Positions 11,346 to 20,356 of a DNA stretch of 48,331 nucleotides are shown here, in pieces. This DNA is from Mycobacterium asiaticum. GTDB lineage: Bacteria > Actinomycetota > Actinomycetes > Mycobacteriales > Mycobacteriaceae. Both the position numbers and the translations under genes were made by a program. The DNA is taken from positions 1 to 48,331 of the forward strand of contig NZ_LZLS01000087.1 in NCBI RefSeq assembly GCF_001673365.1, given 5' to 3'. Within the stretch, counting starts at the first letter, position 1; every line of letters begins with the position of its first letter. The notes below the pieces were generated by a model. That model worked only from the letters and a program-made list of their open reading frames with translations. It searched no databases and was not told the origin of the DNA.

Positions 11346-12197
11346 TCAGGAGATCAGCGCGTGACCAGGCGCGTGACCAGGGTGATGTCCGGGGATACGC
11401 GACGAACCCGGCCGCACGGCGGACTGGCACCGCCGAGCCAGCAGGCGACGGTCGTCGCCGGGCAGTTGCAGGGACTCGACCTGCAGCCTGACCAGTGTGC
11501 GGCGCGCTCGAACCACCCGGCAGACCGACCGCAGCAAGGTGTCCCGGCCGACGTAGGCGGGTGCGGTGGACAGGCTGCCGTCGACGTGGTGGTAGCTCAG
11601 TCGCAACGGTTGGACGGGACGTCCCGCGTCAATCGCGGCCTGGAACATGGCCGGGTAGAAGCTCCCAGATACCACCCCGCACCAGGTGGTTCCCTCTGGG
11701 AAAGCCACCACCGTCTGGCCCGCGCGCAGCCGTCGAGCAACCGCGTCCACCACCTCGGGTAGCCGCCGCAGGCTGGTCCGCTCGATCGGGATGATCTTCA
11801 GGACGCGTGCCACAATTCCGGTCGCGGGTCCGGTGAACATATCGGCGCGCGCGACAAAGGACCCCGGCAACACCGCGCCGATCGCGAAGACGTCCAGCCA
11901 CGACACGTGCCGACTCACCACCAGGACGCCGCGGATATTGCGAATGGGGTTGCCCGACACGGTGATCCGCACGCCGAGACTGCGCAGCACCAGCCGGCAG
12001 TAGGCGCGCTGGATGTGGGTGCTGCCGGGTAACGGCACCCCCAGCAACGGCAGTCCCGGCGCCAGCACCAGCACCATGGCGATCCGAAGCGCCATGCGCA
12101 GCCGCACCGAGAAGCGCTCCGAACCCAGGACATCGCCCACACAGCCGAGGTCACACGATGCGCGGGGTAGCCAGGAGTGTCCGGCCGGCCCGTTCAT
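11346..12197 (-). CDS. 1-acyl-glycerol-3-phosphate acyltransferase family protein (PlsC/OlsA-like, Rv3026c-like)
   Basis: A 283-residue membrane-associated acyltransferase. It has a hydrophobic N-terminal segment (about 36-56), the catalytic H-x4-D motif (H97 to D102, RHVSWLD) and the FPEGTT acceptor motif at 166-171. The generic reaction is acyl transfer to a lysolipid. Its start overlaps by one base the stop of the upstream gene, an OlsB-like N-acyltransferase. That pairing is the arrangement of OlsB and OlsA in ornithine-lipid synthesis. Phosphatidic acid synthesis is the alternative. Confidence 0.85.
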   Translation of the reverse strand: MNGPAGHSWLPRASCDLGCVGDVLGSERFSVRLRMALRIAMVLVLAPGLPLLGVPLPGSTHIQRAYCRLVLRSLGVRITVSGNPIRNIRGVLVVSRHVSWLDVFAIGAVLPGSFVARADMFTGPATGIVARVLKIIPIERTSLRRLPEVVDAVARRLRAGQTVVAFPEGTTWCGVVSGSFYPAMFQAAIDAGRPVQPLRLSYHHVDGSLSTAPAYVGRDTLLRSVCRVVRARRTLVRLQVESLQLPGDDRRLLARRCQSAVRPGSSRIPGHHPGHAPGHALIS

Positions 12198-13045
12198 CAG
12201 GCCGCGCCGCCGGACATCTCGGTGGCGGCCGAGACCGACCGTAGCCGGTTGAGGTAGCGGGTATCGGCGTCGCGCTTGCCCAGCAGCACGCAGAAGTCGC
12301 CGACCCCGAAGTCCGGGTCGTGCGCGGGTTCCCCGCAGACGCGGGCACCGAGGCGCAGGTAGCCGCGCATCAATGCCGGTACCGTGGGCCGCTCGGGCGG
12401 CGGGATGTCGTCGAGGGTCTTACCGTCGACGCATACCTGGCGATATGGCTGGACCCGGTACTGGGCCGGGTGCCGCTTGAGCACGAAGTCCCGTACGCCG
12501 CGAAGCTGACTGCCGGGAGCCTGGCCGTCGGTTTCGATCGGCACTGACACACACCCGGTTACGTAGTCGTAGTCGCAGCGGTCCAGGTAGGCCAGGATGC
12601 CTGCCCACATCAGCAACACCACACCACCATTGCGGTGGCCGTTACGCACCGCGGCGCGTCCCATCTCGACCAGGGAGGGACGCAGTGAGTCGAAGGCGCG
12701 GACGTCGAATTCCGTTGCGGTGTAAAGCCCTCCGGCCGCTATCGCACCCGAGGGCGGCAACATCCGGTAGCAGCCGACCAGTTCGCCGGTCTCGTCGTCG
12801 CGGACCAGCAAATGGTCGCAGTGCTCGTCGAACCGGTCGGCGTCTCTGCCGTCGGCCTTGCCGTCGGGAGGGGCCGGCATGGTGAATCCGGGTGTGGTGC
12901 TGAAGACCTCGTAGCGCAGCCGCTGGGCGGCCTCGATCAGGCTGGAATCGTTGGAAAGCAACAGAGAATAGGGCGGTCCGGACGACGACCGTGTCGCCGA
13001 GCCGCGCGGTTTGTCGCTGGGTATGAGTACAGAAGCGATGCTCAT
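12197..13045 (-). CDS. OlsB-like N-acyltransferase, GNAT superfamily (Rv3027c-like)
   Basis: A 282-residue protein of the hemolysin-like GNAT group that includes OlsB, which attaches a 3-hydroxyacyl chain to the amino group of ornithine. Supporting segments are AAQRLRYEVFSTTPG, DRFDEHCDHLLVRD, GCYRMLPP and the later MRGYLRLGARVCGEPAHDPDFG. All are characteristic of this family's long-chain acyl acceptor site. ATG 13045 is followed by a low-complexity leader before the domain; a further in-frame upstream start (13147) would overlap the terminator hairpin and was rejected. It forms a coupled pair with the downstream acyltransferase. Confidence 0.8.
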   Translation of the reverse strand: MSIASVLIPSDKPRGSATRSSSGPPYSLLLSNDSSLIEAAQRLRYEVFSTTPGFTMPAPPDGKADGRDADRFDEHCDHLLVRDDETGELVGCYRMLPPSGAIAAGGLYTATEFDVRAFDSLRPSLVEMGRAAVRNGHRNGGVVLLMWAGILAYLDRCDYDYVTGCVSVPIETDGQAPGSQLRGVRDFVLKRHPAQYRVQPYRQVCVDGKTLDDIPPPERPTVPALMRGYLRLGARVCGEPAHDPDFGVGDFCVLLGKRDADTRYLNRLRSVSAATEMSGGAA

Positions 13046-13133
13046 GCCCACAAGGTGACCTAGGCGATGAGCGAGTTGGCGTCGCTGCGTTGACAGGTCG
13101 GTGCACGTCAGGTGACAACTTGCTCGCGCGACA

Positions 13134-13181
13134 AGACGCAAAAGCACCGCGGAGCGGCCGCTCCACAGTGCTCTTGCGTCT
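13134..13181 (-). terminator. Terminator-like hairpin downstream of etfA
   Basis: AGACGCAAAAGCAC (13134-13147) pairs with GTGCTCTTGCGTCT (13168-13181) with one wobble. The loop itself contains the self-complementary AGCGGCCGCT. The hairpin starts 17 bases past the etfA stop and sits before the next leftward unit. A run of T is absent, which is common for mycobacterial terminators. Confidence 0.75.
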
Positions 13182-13197
13182 GCTGGCGCAGCGAAAG

Positions 13198-14154
13198 CTA
13201 GCCCTTGCGGGCCTTGACTCCCTCGGTCAGCTGCGGCGTGACCTTGAACAGATCGCCGACCACGCCGTAGTCGGCGATCTCGAAGATCGGCGCCTCTTCG
13301 TCCTTGTTGACCGCGATGATCGTCTTCGAGGTCTGCATGCCGGCCCGGTGCTGAATCGCCCCGGAGATGCCCAGCGCGATGTACAGCTGCGGCGAGACCG
13401 TCTTGCCGGTCTGGCCGACCTGGAACTGGCCCGGGTAGTAGCCGGAGTCGACCGCGGCGCGCGAGGCACCGACGGCCGCACCGAGCGAGTCGGCCAGCTC
13501 CTCGACCACGCTGAAGTTCTCCGCGCTGCCCACACCGCGGCCACCGGACACCACGACGCTGGCCTCGGTCAGTTCCGGCCGGTCACCGGCGACCGCGGGC
13601 TCACGGGAGGTGATCTTGGTCGCGTTCTCGGCGGGTGCGGGCACCTCCACGGTCACCTGCTCACCAGCACCGTCGGCCGGCTCGGCGTCGACTGCACCGG
13701 CGCGCAACGAAATCACCGGGGTGTCGCCGTTGGCCTGCGCCTCGACGGTGAACGCACCACCGAAGATGCTGTGGACGCCCACGGCACCCTCTTTGACCTC
13801 GACCACGTCGACCAGCAGGCCGGAGCCGATCCGGGCGGCGAGGCGACCGGCGATCTCCTTGCCGTCGGCGGTGGCGGCCACCAGCACGCCGGCCGGCGCG
13901 TTGGACTCGGCCAGCGCGGCGAGCACGTCGACATACGGCGTGATCAGGTAGTTGTCGACGTCGTCGGACTCGGCGACGTAGATCTTGGCGGCACCGGCCG
14001 CCTTCAGCCCGTCCACCAGCGGGCCTGCCGTACCCGGCGCGCCGATGACGACGGCGGACGGCTCACCCAGCGCGCGGGCGGCGGTGATCAACTCGGCGGT
14101 GACCTTCTTCAGGGCACCATCAGCGTGCTCAGCGAGCACCAATACTTCAGCCAT
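13198..14154 (-). CDS. etfA: Electron transfer flavoprotein alpha subunit
   Basis: EtfA (FixB) carries the FAD that accepts electrons from acyl-CoA dehydrogenases and passes them to the respiratory chain. The 318-residue product starts [17 protein letters not shown] and has the C-terminal FAD-binding module ([57 protein letters not shown]). Length is normal. It lies 39 bp downstream of etfB in the same leftward operon and is followed by a strong hairpin. Confidence 0.97.
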   Translation of the reverse strand: MAEVLVLAEHADGALKKVTAELITAARALGEPSAVVIGAPGTAGPLVDGLKAAGAAKIYVAESDDVDNYLITPYVDVLAALAESNAPAGVLVAATADGKEIAGRLAARIGSGLLVDVVEVKEGAVGVHSIFGGAFTVEAQANGDTPVISLRAGAVDAEPADGAGEQVTVEVPAPAENATKITSREPAVAGDRPELTEASVVVSGGRGVGSAENFSVVEELADSLGAAVGASRAAVDSGYYPGQFQVGQTGKTVSPQLYIALGISGAIQHRAGMQTSKTIIAVNKDEEAPIFEIADYGVVGDLFKVTPQLTEGVKARKG

Positions 14155-14193
14155 GAATTTCGCTCTTCTCGTCTTAAAGGATCAGCGGCTAGG

Positions 14194-14985
14194 TCAGATG
14201 ATCTTCTGGGACACCAGGTACTTGACGATGTCGTTGCCGCCCTCGCCCTCGTCGGTGACCTTCTCACCCGCGGTCTTCGGCGGCTTCGGCGTCGACGACT
14301 TCACCGTCGACCCGGCGTTGTCCAGCCCGACCTCGTCCGCCTCGACCCCGATCTCGGCCAGCGTCAGGACGGTCACTTCCTTCTTCTTGGCGGCCATGAT
14401 GCCTTTGAAGGACGGGAAGCGCGGCTCGTTGATCTTCTCGTTGACGCTGACGACGGCGGGCAGGGTCGCTTCGAGGGCGAAGACGCCGTCGTCGGTCTCC
14501 CGCTCGCCGGTCACCTTGCCGCCCTCGACGGCCAACTTGCGCACGTGTGTGAGCTGCGGCAGCCCCAGGTACTCGGCGATGATGGCCGGCACCGCACCGC
14601 CGGTGCCGTCGGTCGCCTCGTTGCCCGCGATCACCAGTTCGGTGCCCTCGATGGCGCCCAGCGCCCGCGCGAGCGCCCACCCGGTCTGGATGACATCGGA
14701 GCCGCTCAGGCCGTCGTCCTTGAGGTGCACGGCCTTGTCGGCGCCCATGGACAGCGCCTTGCGAATCGCCTCGGTGGCGCGCTCGGGACCGGCGGTCAAC
14801 ACGGTCACCGATCCGTCGCCGCCTTCGCGCTCGCGGATCTGCAGCGCCTCTTCCACGGCACGCTCGTTGATCTCGTCCAGGACCGCGTCGGCGGCCTCGC
14901 GGTCCAGCGTGTAATCGCCATCGGACAGCTTGCGCTCCGACCAGGTGTCTGGGACCTGCTTGATCAGGACCACGATGTTCGTCAT
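14194..14985 (-). CDS. etfB: Electron transfer flavoprotein beta subunit
   Basis: EtfB (FixA) is the AMP-binding partner of EtfA. The 263-residue product begins MTNIVVLIKQVPDTWSERK and has the ETF-beta signature region (AGNEATDGTGGAVPAIIAEYLG, then VVSVNEKINEPRFPSFKGIMAAKKKEV). ATG 14985 was chosen because the conserved N-terminus starts there; an upstream in-frame extension of 20 codons lacks homology. The promoter should lie in 14986-15213, which also holds a palindrome at 15069-15084. Confidence 0.96.
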   Translation of the reverse strand: MTNIVVLIKQVPDTWSERKLSDGDYTLDREAADAVLDEINERAVEEALQIREREGGDGSVTVLTAGPERATEAIRKALSMGADKAVHLKDDGLSGSDVIQTGWALARALGAIEGTELVIAGNEATDGTGGAVPAIIAEYLGLPQLTHVRKLAVEGGKVTGERETDDGVFALEATLPAVVSVNEKINEPRFPSFKGIMAAKKKEVTVLTLAEIGVEADEVGLDNAGSTVKSSTPKPPKTAGEKVTDEGEGGNDIVKYLVSQKII

Positions 14986-15068
14986 GAGTGTGGTTCGTCC
15001 TCCTCGAAGGTGTCCCGCAGCGATCGGCTGCAGGACCTCGGTCACGAGTTACGCAATGCACAGCGAAT

Positions 15069-15084
15069 GTTACTAGTCGGTAAC
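15069..15084. promoter_or_regulatory. Palindrome in the etfB/Rv3030 divergent promoter region
   Basis: GTTAC and GTAAC flank a 6-bp centre (TAGTCG) about 85 bp upstream of the etfB start and 130 bp upstream of the divergent methyltransferase gene. The size and form suit a TetR-type operator, such as regulators of fatty-acid genes. No named regulator's consensus was matched with confidence. Confidence 0.45.
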
Positions 15085-15213
15085 TTCGTGCGGTCTGCTC
15101 TCACACCATAGCGGGTCGTACTGCACGTTCTTTCCCCCGGATCGCCCCCGCGAGCGGGTTGGCCCCCGTTCGCGGTTCGCGAATCCGATGCCAGGCGTTA
15201 GCCTGCCTTGGCA

Positions 15214-16023
15214 ATGAGCGCATTCACCCCTGACGGGCCAGAACTGATACCCGCCGGTACCGGGCCGGCGGTTGACGCGGTCTTGACGCTGACCGGGGAA
15301 CGCACCATTCCGGACCTGGACATAGAGAATTACTGGTTCCGCCGCCACGAGGTCGTCTACGAACGGCTCGCGCCGCGCTGCGTCGACCGTGACGTGCTCG
15401 AAGCCGGCTGCGGTGAGGGTTACGGCGCGGACCTGATCGCCGGTGTCGCGCGCCGGGTGGTCGCGGTGGACTACGACGAGTCCGCGGTGGCCCACGTGCG
15501 CAGCCGCTACCCGCGGGTCGAGGTGATGCACGCGAACCTCACCGAACTGCCGCTGCCCGACGCATCGGTGGACGTCGTCGTCAACTTTCAGGTGATCGAG
15601 CATTTGTGGGATCAGGGCCAGTTCATCCGGGAGTGCGCGCGGGTGCTGCGGCCGTCGGGCCTGCTAATGGTCTCCACTCCCAACCGGATCACCTTCTCCC
15701 CCGGTCGCGACACCCCGATCAACCCGTTCCACACCCGCGAACTCAATGCCGACGAACTCACCGAACTGCTACTCGAAGGCGGTTTCTCGGACGTTTCGAT
15801 GAGTGGTTTGTTCCACGGGCCGCGGTTGCGGGAGATGGACGCCCGCCATGGCGGTTCGATCATCGACGCCCAGATCGAGCGCGCGGTCACCGACGCGCCC
15901 TGGGCGCCCGAGCTGATCGCTGACGTGGCGGCGGTGCGCACCGCCGACTTCGAGCTGAGCGGACGTGAGATTCGCAACATCGACGACAGCCTGGACTTGA
16001 TTGCAATCGCGGTGCGGCGTTGA
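15214..16023 (+). CDS. SAM-dependent methyltransferase of the MGLP locus (Rv3030-like)
   Basis: A 269-residue class I methyltransferase. Motif I is VLEAGCGEGYGADL and motif post-I is VVAVDYDES, followed by ANLTELPLPDASVDVVVNFQVIEHL. It is closely similar to M. tuberculosis Rv3030, implicated genetically in methylglucose lipopolysaccharide (MGLP) synthesis, where it would O-methylate glucose residues of the chain. ATG 15214 is preferred; a TTG two codons earlier is possible. The stop overlaps the next gene's TTG start (TTGA), so it is the first gene of the Rv3030-Rv3031-Rv3032 unit. Confidence 0.92.
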   Translation: MSAFTPDGPELIPAGTGPAVDAVLTLTGERTIPDLDIENYWFRRHEVVYERLAPRCVDRDVLEAGCGEGYGADLIAGVARRVVAVDYDESAVAHVRSRYPRVEVMHANLTELPLPDASVDVVVNFQVIEHLWDQGQFIRECARVLRPSGLLMVSTPNRITFSPGRDTPINPFHTRELNADELTELLLEGGFSDVSMSGLFHGPRLREMDARHGGSIIDAQIERAVTDAPWAPELIADVAAVRTADFELSGREIRNIDDSLDLIAIAVRR

Positions 16024-17603
16024 ACACCGCTGGCCAGCACCAGGTGCCGGGCATGTTCACGCTGGTGCTGCACACCCATCTGCCCTGGCTGGCTCATCAC
16101 GGCCGGTGGCCGGTCGGTGAGGAATGGCTTTACCAGTCGTGGTCGGCGGCCTATCTCCCCTTGTTCCGGGTGCTGCGCGAGCTGGCTGAGGAGGACCGCC
16201 ACGGGTTGCTCACGCTGGGCATGACGCCGGTGGTCAACGCCCAACTCGACGACCCGTACTGCCTGGACGGCATGTACCACTGGCTGGCGAACTGGCGGCT
16301 GCGCGCATTCGAAGCCGCCAGCGTGCGGTCGTTACCTCGGTCGAAGTCGGCCGGCTACCTGTCCTGCACTCCGGAAGCCTTGCAGGCGTTCGGTATTCGT
16401 GAGCGTGAGGAAGCCGACCAGGCGCTCGAGGACTTCGCGACGCGGTGGCGGCACGGCGGCAGCCCGCTGCTGCGAAACCTGATCGATGCGGGCACCGTGG
16501 AGTTGCTCGGCGGTCCGTTGGCCCATCCGTTCCAGCCGCTACTTGCGCCGCGGCTGCGCGAGTTCGCGCTGCGCGAGGGTCTGGCCGATGCGCGTTTGCG
16601 CCTGGCGCACAGCCCGACCGGAATCTGGGCGCCGGAATGCGCGTATGCCCCGGGCCTGGAAACCGAGTACAACTCCGCCGGCGTCACCCACTTCATGGTG
16701 GACGGTCCGTCGCTGCACGGTGACACCGCGCTGGGCCGGCCCGTGGGCGCCACCGACGTCGTCGCATTCGGTCGTGACCTGCAGGTCAGCTACCGGGTGT
16801 GGTCGCCAAAGTCCGGTTACCCCGGCCACGCCGCTTACCGCGACTTTCACACCTACGACCATCTCACCGGGCTGAAGCCGGCCCGGGTCACCGGTCGCAA
16901 CGTGGGATCCGAAGACAAAGCGCCTTACGACCCGGAGCGGGCCGACCGTGCGGTCGACGTGCACGTCAGCGACTTCGTCGACGTGGTGCGCAACCGGTTG
17001 GCTTCGGAATCCGAGCGGATCGGCCGGCCCGCGCACGTGGTCGCCGCCTTCGACACCGAGTTGTTCGGCCACTGGTGGTACGAGGGCCCGACCTGGCTGG
17101 CGCGGGTGCTGCGGGCGCTGCCCGAAGCCGGGGTGCGGGTCGGCACACTCAGCGACGCGTTGGCGGCCGGGTTCGTCGGCTCGCCGGTCGAATTGCCGCC
17201 CAGCTCTTGGGGTTCAGGCAAGGACTGGCAGGTGTGGAACGGCGAGCAGGTGACCGACCTCGTTCAGCTCAACGCCGAGGTCGTCGACACCGCTTTGACC
17301 ACGGTCGACAAGGCACTTGCCCAGACCGCATCGCTGGACGGACCAACGCCTCGCGATCACGTCGCCGACCAGATCCTGCGCGAGACACTGCTGACCGTGT
17401 CCAGCGATTGGCCGTTCATGGTCAGCAAGGACTCCGCCGCCGACTATGCGCGCTACCGCGCCCACCTGCACGCCCACGCCACCCGGGAAATCGCCGGGGC
17501 GCTCGCGTCGGGCCGCCGCGACACAGCCCAGCGCCTGGCCGAGGGGTGGAACCTGGCCGACGGACTGTTCGGCGCGCTGGATGCCCGTAGGCTACCCAGG
17601 TGA
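16020..17603 (+). CDS. GH57 alpha-glucan branching enzyme-like protein (Rv3031-like)
   Basis: A 527-residue glycoside hydrolase family 57 protein, expected to make or remodel alpha-1,4/1,6 glucan in the MGLP pathway. The N-terminal catalytic barrel has LHTHLPWLAHHGRWPVGEE, the nucleophile Glu in GIWAPECAYAPG and the acid/base Asp in AAFDTELFGHWWYEG. The helical C-terminal part includes LRETLLTVSSDWPFMVSKD, as in DUF1957 branching enzymes. The start is TTG at 16020, overlapping the upstream stop by 4 nt. The glycosyltransferase gene follows after about 100 bp. Confidence 0.92.
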   Translation: MNTAGQHQVPGMFTLVLHTHLPWLAHHGRWPVGEEWLYQSWSAAYLPLFRVLRELAEEDRHGLLTLGMTPVVNAQLDDPYCLDGMYHWLANWRLRAFEAASVRSLPRSKSAGYLSCTPEALQAFGIREREEADQALEDFATRWRHGGSPLLRNLIDAGTVELLGGPLAHPFQPLLAPRLREFALREGLADARLRLAHSPTGIWAPECAYAPGLETEYNSAGVTHFMVDGPSLHGDTALGRPVGATDVVAFGRDLQVSYRVWSPKSGYPGHAAYRDFHTYDHLTGLKPARVTGRNVGSEDKAPYDPERADRAVDVHVSDFVDVVRNRLASESERIGRPAHVVAAFDTELFGHWWYEGPTWLARVLRALPEAGVRVGTLSDALAAGFVGSPVELPPSSWGSGKDWQVWNGEQVTDLVQLNAEVVDTALTTVDKALAQTASLDGPTPRDHVADQILRETLLTVSSDWPFMVSKDSAADYARYRAHLHAHATREIAGALASGRRDTAQRLAEGWNLADGLFGALDARRLPR

Positions 17604-17703
17604 CCGCTCGCCCGTCCCGCCGCGAGCGTGCGTGTCGTGCCAACGACACGCCGCTACACGTGGCATTTCGCGAGCGCTCGCGGCAAGGCGGAAGGGCACG
17701 CGC

Positions 17704-18948
17704 GTGAAGATCCTGATGATCTCGTGGGAGTACCCGCCGGTGGTTATCGGCGGCCTGGGACGCCACGTTCACCACCTGTCGACCGCGTTGGCCGAGGCCG
17801 GCCACGACGTCGTCGTCCTGTCTCGTCGGCCCACCGGCACCGATCCCAGCACCCACCCCTCCTCGGACGAGATCAGCGAGGGGGTGCGTGTGATCGCGGC
17901 CGCTCAGGACCCGCACGAGTTCACTTTCGGCACCGACATGATGGCGTGGACGCTGGCCATGGGCCACGCCATGATCCGCGCGGGACTGTCCCTCAAACGG
18001 CACGGCAGCGACCGGCCCTGGCGTCCCGATGTGGTACACGCCCACGACTGGCTGGTTGCTCACCCCGCCATCGCGCTCGCCCAATTCTATGATGTGCCAA
18101 TCGTTTCCACGATTCATGCGACCGAGGCCGGCCGGCACTCCGGCTGGGTCAGCGGAGCTATCAGCCGTCAGGTGCATGCGGTCGAGTCGTGGCTGGTGCG
18201 GGAATCCGATTCGCTGATCACGTGTTCGGCGTCGATGAGCGACGAGATCACCGAGTTGTTCGGCCCCGGACTGTCCGAGACGACGGTGATTCGCAACGGA
18301 ATAGACGCGGCGCGTTGGCCGTTCGCGCCACGACGCCCACGGACCGGGCCGGCCGAACTGCTCTACGTGGGAAGGTTGGAATACGAGAAGGGGGTGCACG
18401 ATGCGATCGCCGCATTGCCCCGGATCAGGCGCACCCACCCTGGCACCACGCTGACCGTCGCCGGTGACGGCACCCAGCAGGACTGGCTGATAAAGCAAGC
18501 ACGTAAATACAAGGTGCTCAAGGCAACTCGTTTCGTCGGACACCTTCACCACGAGGAGTTGCTGGCAGCGCTGCATCGGGCCGACGCCGCGGTACTGCCC
18601 AGCCACTACGAGCCGTTCGGACTGGCCGCGCTGGAAGCCGCCGCCGCGGGTGTACCGCTGGTGACGTCGAACATCGGCGGTCTGGGCGAAGCCGTGATCA
18701 ATGGCGTCACCGGGGTGTCATGTCCGCCTCGCGACGTGGCAGGACTGGCTGACGCGGTACGAACGGTGCTCGACGACCCCGCCGCCGCACAACGCCGCGC
18801 CCGCGCGGCCCGGCAGCGGCTTACCTCCGACTTCGATTGGCAGACGGTGGCAAAAGAGACCGCCGAGGTGTACTTGTCGGCCAAGCGCCGCGAACGCCAA
18901 CCGCAACCGCGGCTGCCCATCGTCGAGCACGCCCTGCCCGATCGCTGA
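17704..18948 (+). CDS. GT4 alpha-1,4-glucosyltransferase (Rv3032-like)
   Basis: A 414-residue retaining GT4 glycosyltransferase that elongates alpha-1,4-glucan, known in M. tuberculosis to act mainly in MGLP synthesis with a contribution to glycogen. It has the glycogen-synthase-like N-terminus (ISWEYPPVVIGGLGRHVHHL), DVVHAHDWLVAHPAIAL, and the nucleotide-sugar E-x7-E motif in PSHYEPFGLAALEAAAAG. GTG 17704 follows GGCGGAAGGGC. A longer in-frame reading to 17446 overlaps the upstream gene and was rejected. This is the last backbone gene before the 21-kb island. Confidence 0.94.
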   Translation: MKILMISWEYPPVVIGGLGRHVHHLSTALAEAGHDVVVLSRRPTGTDPSTHPSSDEISEGVRVIAAAQDPHEFTFGTDMMAWTLAMGHAMIRAGLSLKRHGSDRPWRPDVVHAHDWLVAHPAIALAQFYDVPIVSTIHATEAGRHSGWVSGAISRQVHAVESWLVRESDSLITCSASMSDEITELFGPGLSETTVIRNGIDAARWPFAPRRPRTGPAELLYVGRLEYEKGVHDAIAALPRIRRTHPGTTLTVAGDGTQQDWLIKQARKYKVLKATRFVGHLHHEELLAALHRADAAVLPSHYEPFGLAALEAAAAGVPLVTSNIGGLGEAVINGVTGVSCPPRDVAGLADAVRTVLDDPAAAQRRARAARQRLTSDFDWQTVAKETAEVYLSAKRRERQPQPRLPIVEHALPDR

Positions 18949-18986
18949 GCGACGCACTGCCGGTAACGTCCTGGAGAGGGCTTCAA

Positions 18987-20336
18987 ATGGGCATCATCCA
19001 CACCAGCGTGATCGACGCGCCACGCGACCAGGTATTCGCCTGGCACGCCAGGCCGGGTGCCTTCGCCAGGCTCTCGCCGCCGTGGTCACCCATGCGGTTG
19101 ATCTCCGAGACCGACTCGCTCAAGGACGGCCGCGCCATCCTCGGCTTGCCGGGCGGCCTGCGCTGGGTCGCCGAGCATCAGGCCGATTCATACGATCCGC
19201 CAAGGCGTTTCGTCGACGTGCTCAGCAGTGCCGGGTTGGCCTCGCTGCCACCGCGCATCATCGGGCGTTGGCGGCACATCCACGATTTCGAAGAAGTCTC
19301 CGACACCCAGACCCGGGTGATCGACCGGGTGGAAACCCCGGTGCCGAAGTCTGCGTTGCGGGCCATGTTCGTCTACCGGCACCGCCAGTTGGCCGACGAC
19401 CTCGCCGTACATGGGCGGGCAGCCCGGCTGGGTCTTGCGCCGTCCACCGTGGCCGTGACGGGTTCGTCGGGCCTCGTCGGCACGGCGCTGGCCGCCTTCT
19501 TGAGCACCGGCGGCCATCGGGTCATCCGGCTGGTCCGGGGCACCGCCGAGAATCCCGATCAGCGGCAGTGGAACCCGGATGACCCCGACCCCGACCTGCT
19601 GCGTGACGTGGATGCGGTCATCCACCTGGCGGGTGCCTCGATCGCGGGCCGATTCTCCGACAAGCATCGAAAGGCCGTCCGCGACAGCCGAATAGGTCCG
19701 ACGCGTCGGCTGGCCGAACTGGTGGCGCGTAGCGGGACACCGGTGCTGATCTCGGCTTCGGCCGTTGGAATCTACGGCTATGACCGCGGCGACGAACCAC
19801 TCACCGAAGACAGCAGCCGCGGCGACGGGTTCCTCGCCGACGTCGTCGCCGACTGGGAGGACGCCACCGAAGCCGCCGAGCACGTCGGAGCGCGGGTCGT
19901 GCACGTGCGCACCGGGATCGTGCAGTCACCTGCCGGCGGTACTTTGCAGCTGATGCGACCGCTGTTCACCGCCGGACTGGGCGGCCGACTCGGCGACGGC
20001 CAGCAGTGGCTCTCCTGGATCGGGATCGACGATCTGGTCGACATCTATCACCGTGCGCTCTGGGACACCGAGTTGGCGGGGCCGGTGAATGCCGTTGCCC
20101 CACAACCCGTTCGCAATGCGGAGTACACCCGCGTACTGGCCCGGGTGTTGCACCGTCCCGCGGTCCTGCCGGTGCCGTCACTGGGTCCGCGGGTGCTACT
20201 CGGCGCCCAGGGCGCCCGCGAACTCGCGCTGGCTAGTCAGCGGGTCAGTGCCGCGCGACTGAGCCAGGCCGAGCACCGGTTCCGTTGGCCCGACTTGGAG
20301 TTGGCCTTGCGGCACCTGCTGGGACGCACCGCGTAG
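18987..20336 (+). CDS. SRPBCC-epimerase fusion (TIGR01777-type oxidoreductase)
   Basis: A 449-residue two-domain protein. Residues about 1-145 form an SRPBCC lipid- or ligand-binding fold (GIIHTSVIDAPRDQVFAWH, MFVYRHRQLADDLA). Residues about 150-449 form an extended SDR nucleotide-sugar-epimerase-like domain with the NAD(P) motif TGSSGLVGTAL and a catalytic-type Tyr in VGIYGYDRGDEPLTED. The substrate is unknown. ATG 18987 has GGAGAGGG 7 bp upstream. It follows the MGLP glycosyltransferase by 38 bp and could be co-transcribed with it. It is the left-most gene of the inserted region. Confidence 0.85.
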   Translation: MGIIHTSVIDAPRDQVFAWHARPGAFARLSPPWSPMRLISETDSLKDGRAILGLPGGLRWVAEHQADSYDPPRRFVDVLSSAGLASLPPRIIGRWRHIHDFEEVSDTQTRVIDRVETPVPKSALRAMFVYRHRQLADDLAVHGRAARLGLAPSTVAVTGSSGLVGTALAAFLSTGGHRVIRLVRGTAENPDQRQWNPDDPDPDLLRDVDAVIHLAGASIAGRFSDKHRKAVRDSRIGPTRRLAELVARSGTPVLISASAVGIYGYDRGDEPLTEDSSRGDGFLADVVADWEDATEAAEHVGARVVHVRTGIVQSPAGGTLQLMRPLFTAGLGGRLGDGQQWLSWIGIDDLVDIYHRALWDTELAGPVNAVAPQPVRNAEYTRVLARVLHRPAVLPVPSLGPRVLLGAQGARELALASQRVSAARLSQAEHRFRWPDLELALRHLLGRTA

Positions 20337-20356
20337 CCGATTTGGATCAGCCGGGG

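Noticed and set aside
13090..15111. 673-codon plus-strand frame across etfA and etfB
   Set aside because: It spans two conserved genes and their intergenic gap antisense, with a His/Gly/Arg-rich translation typical of shadow frames.
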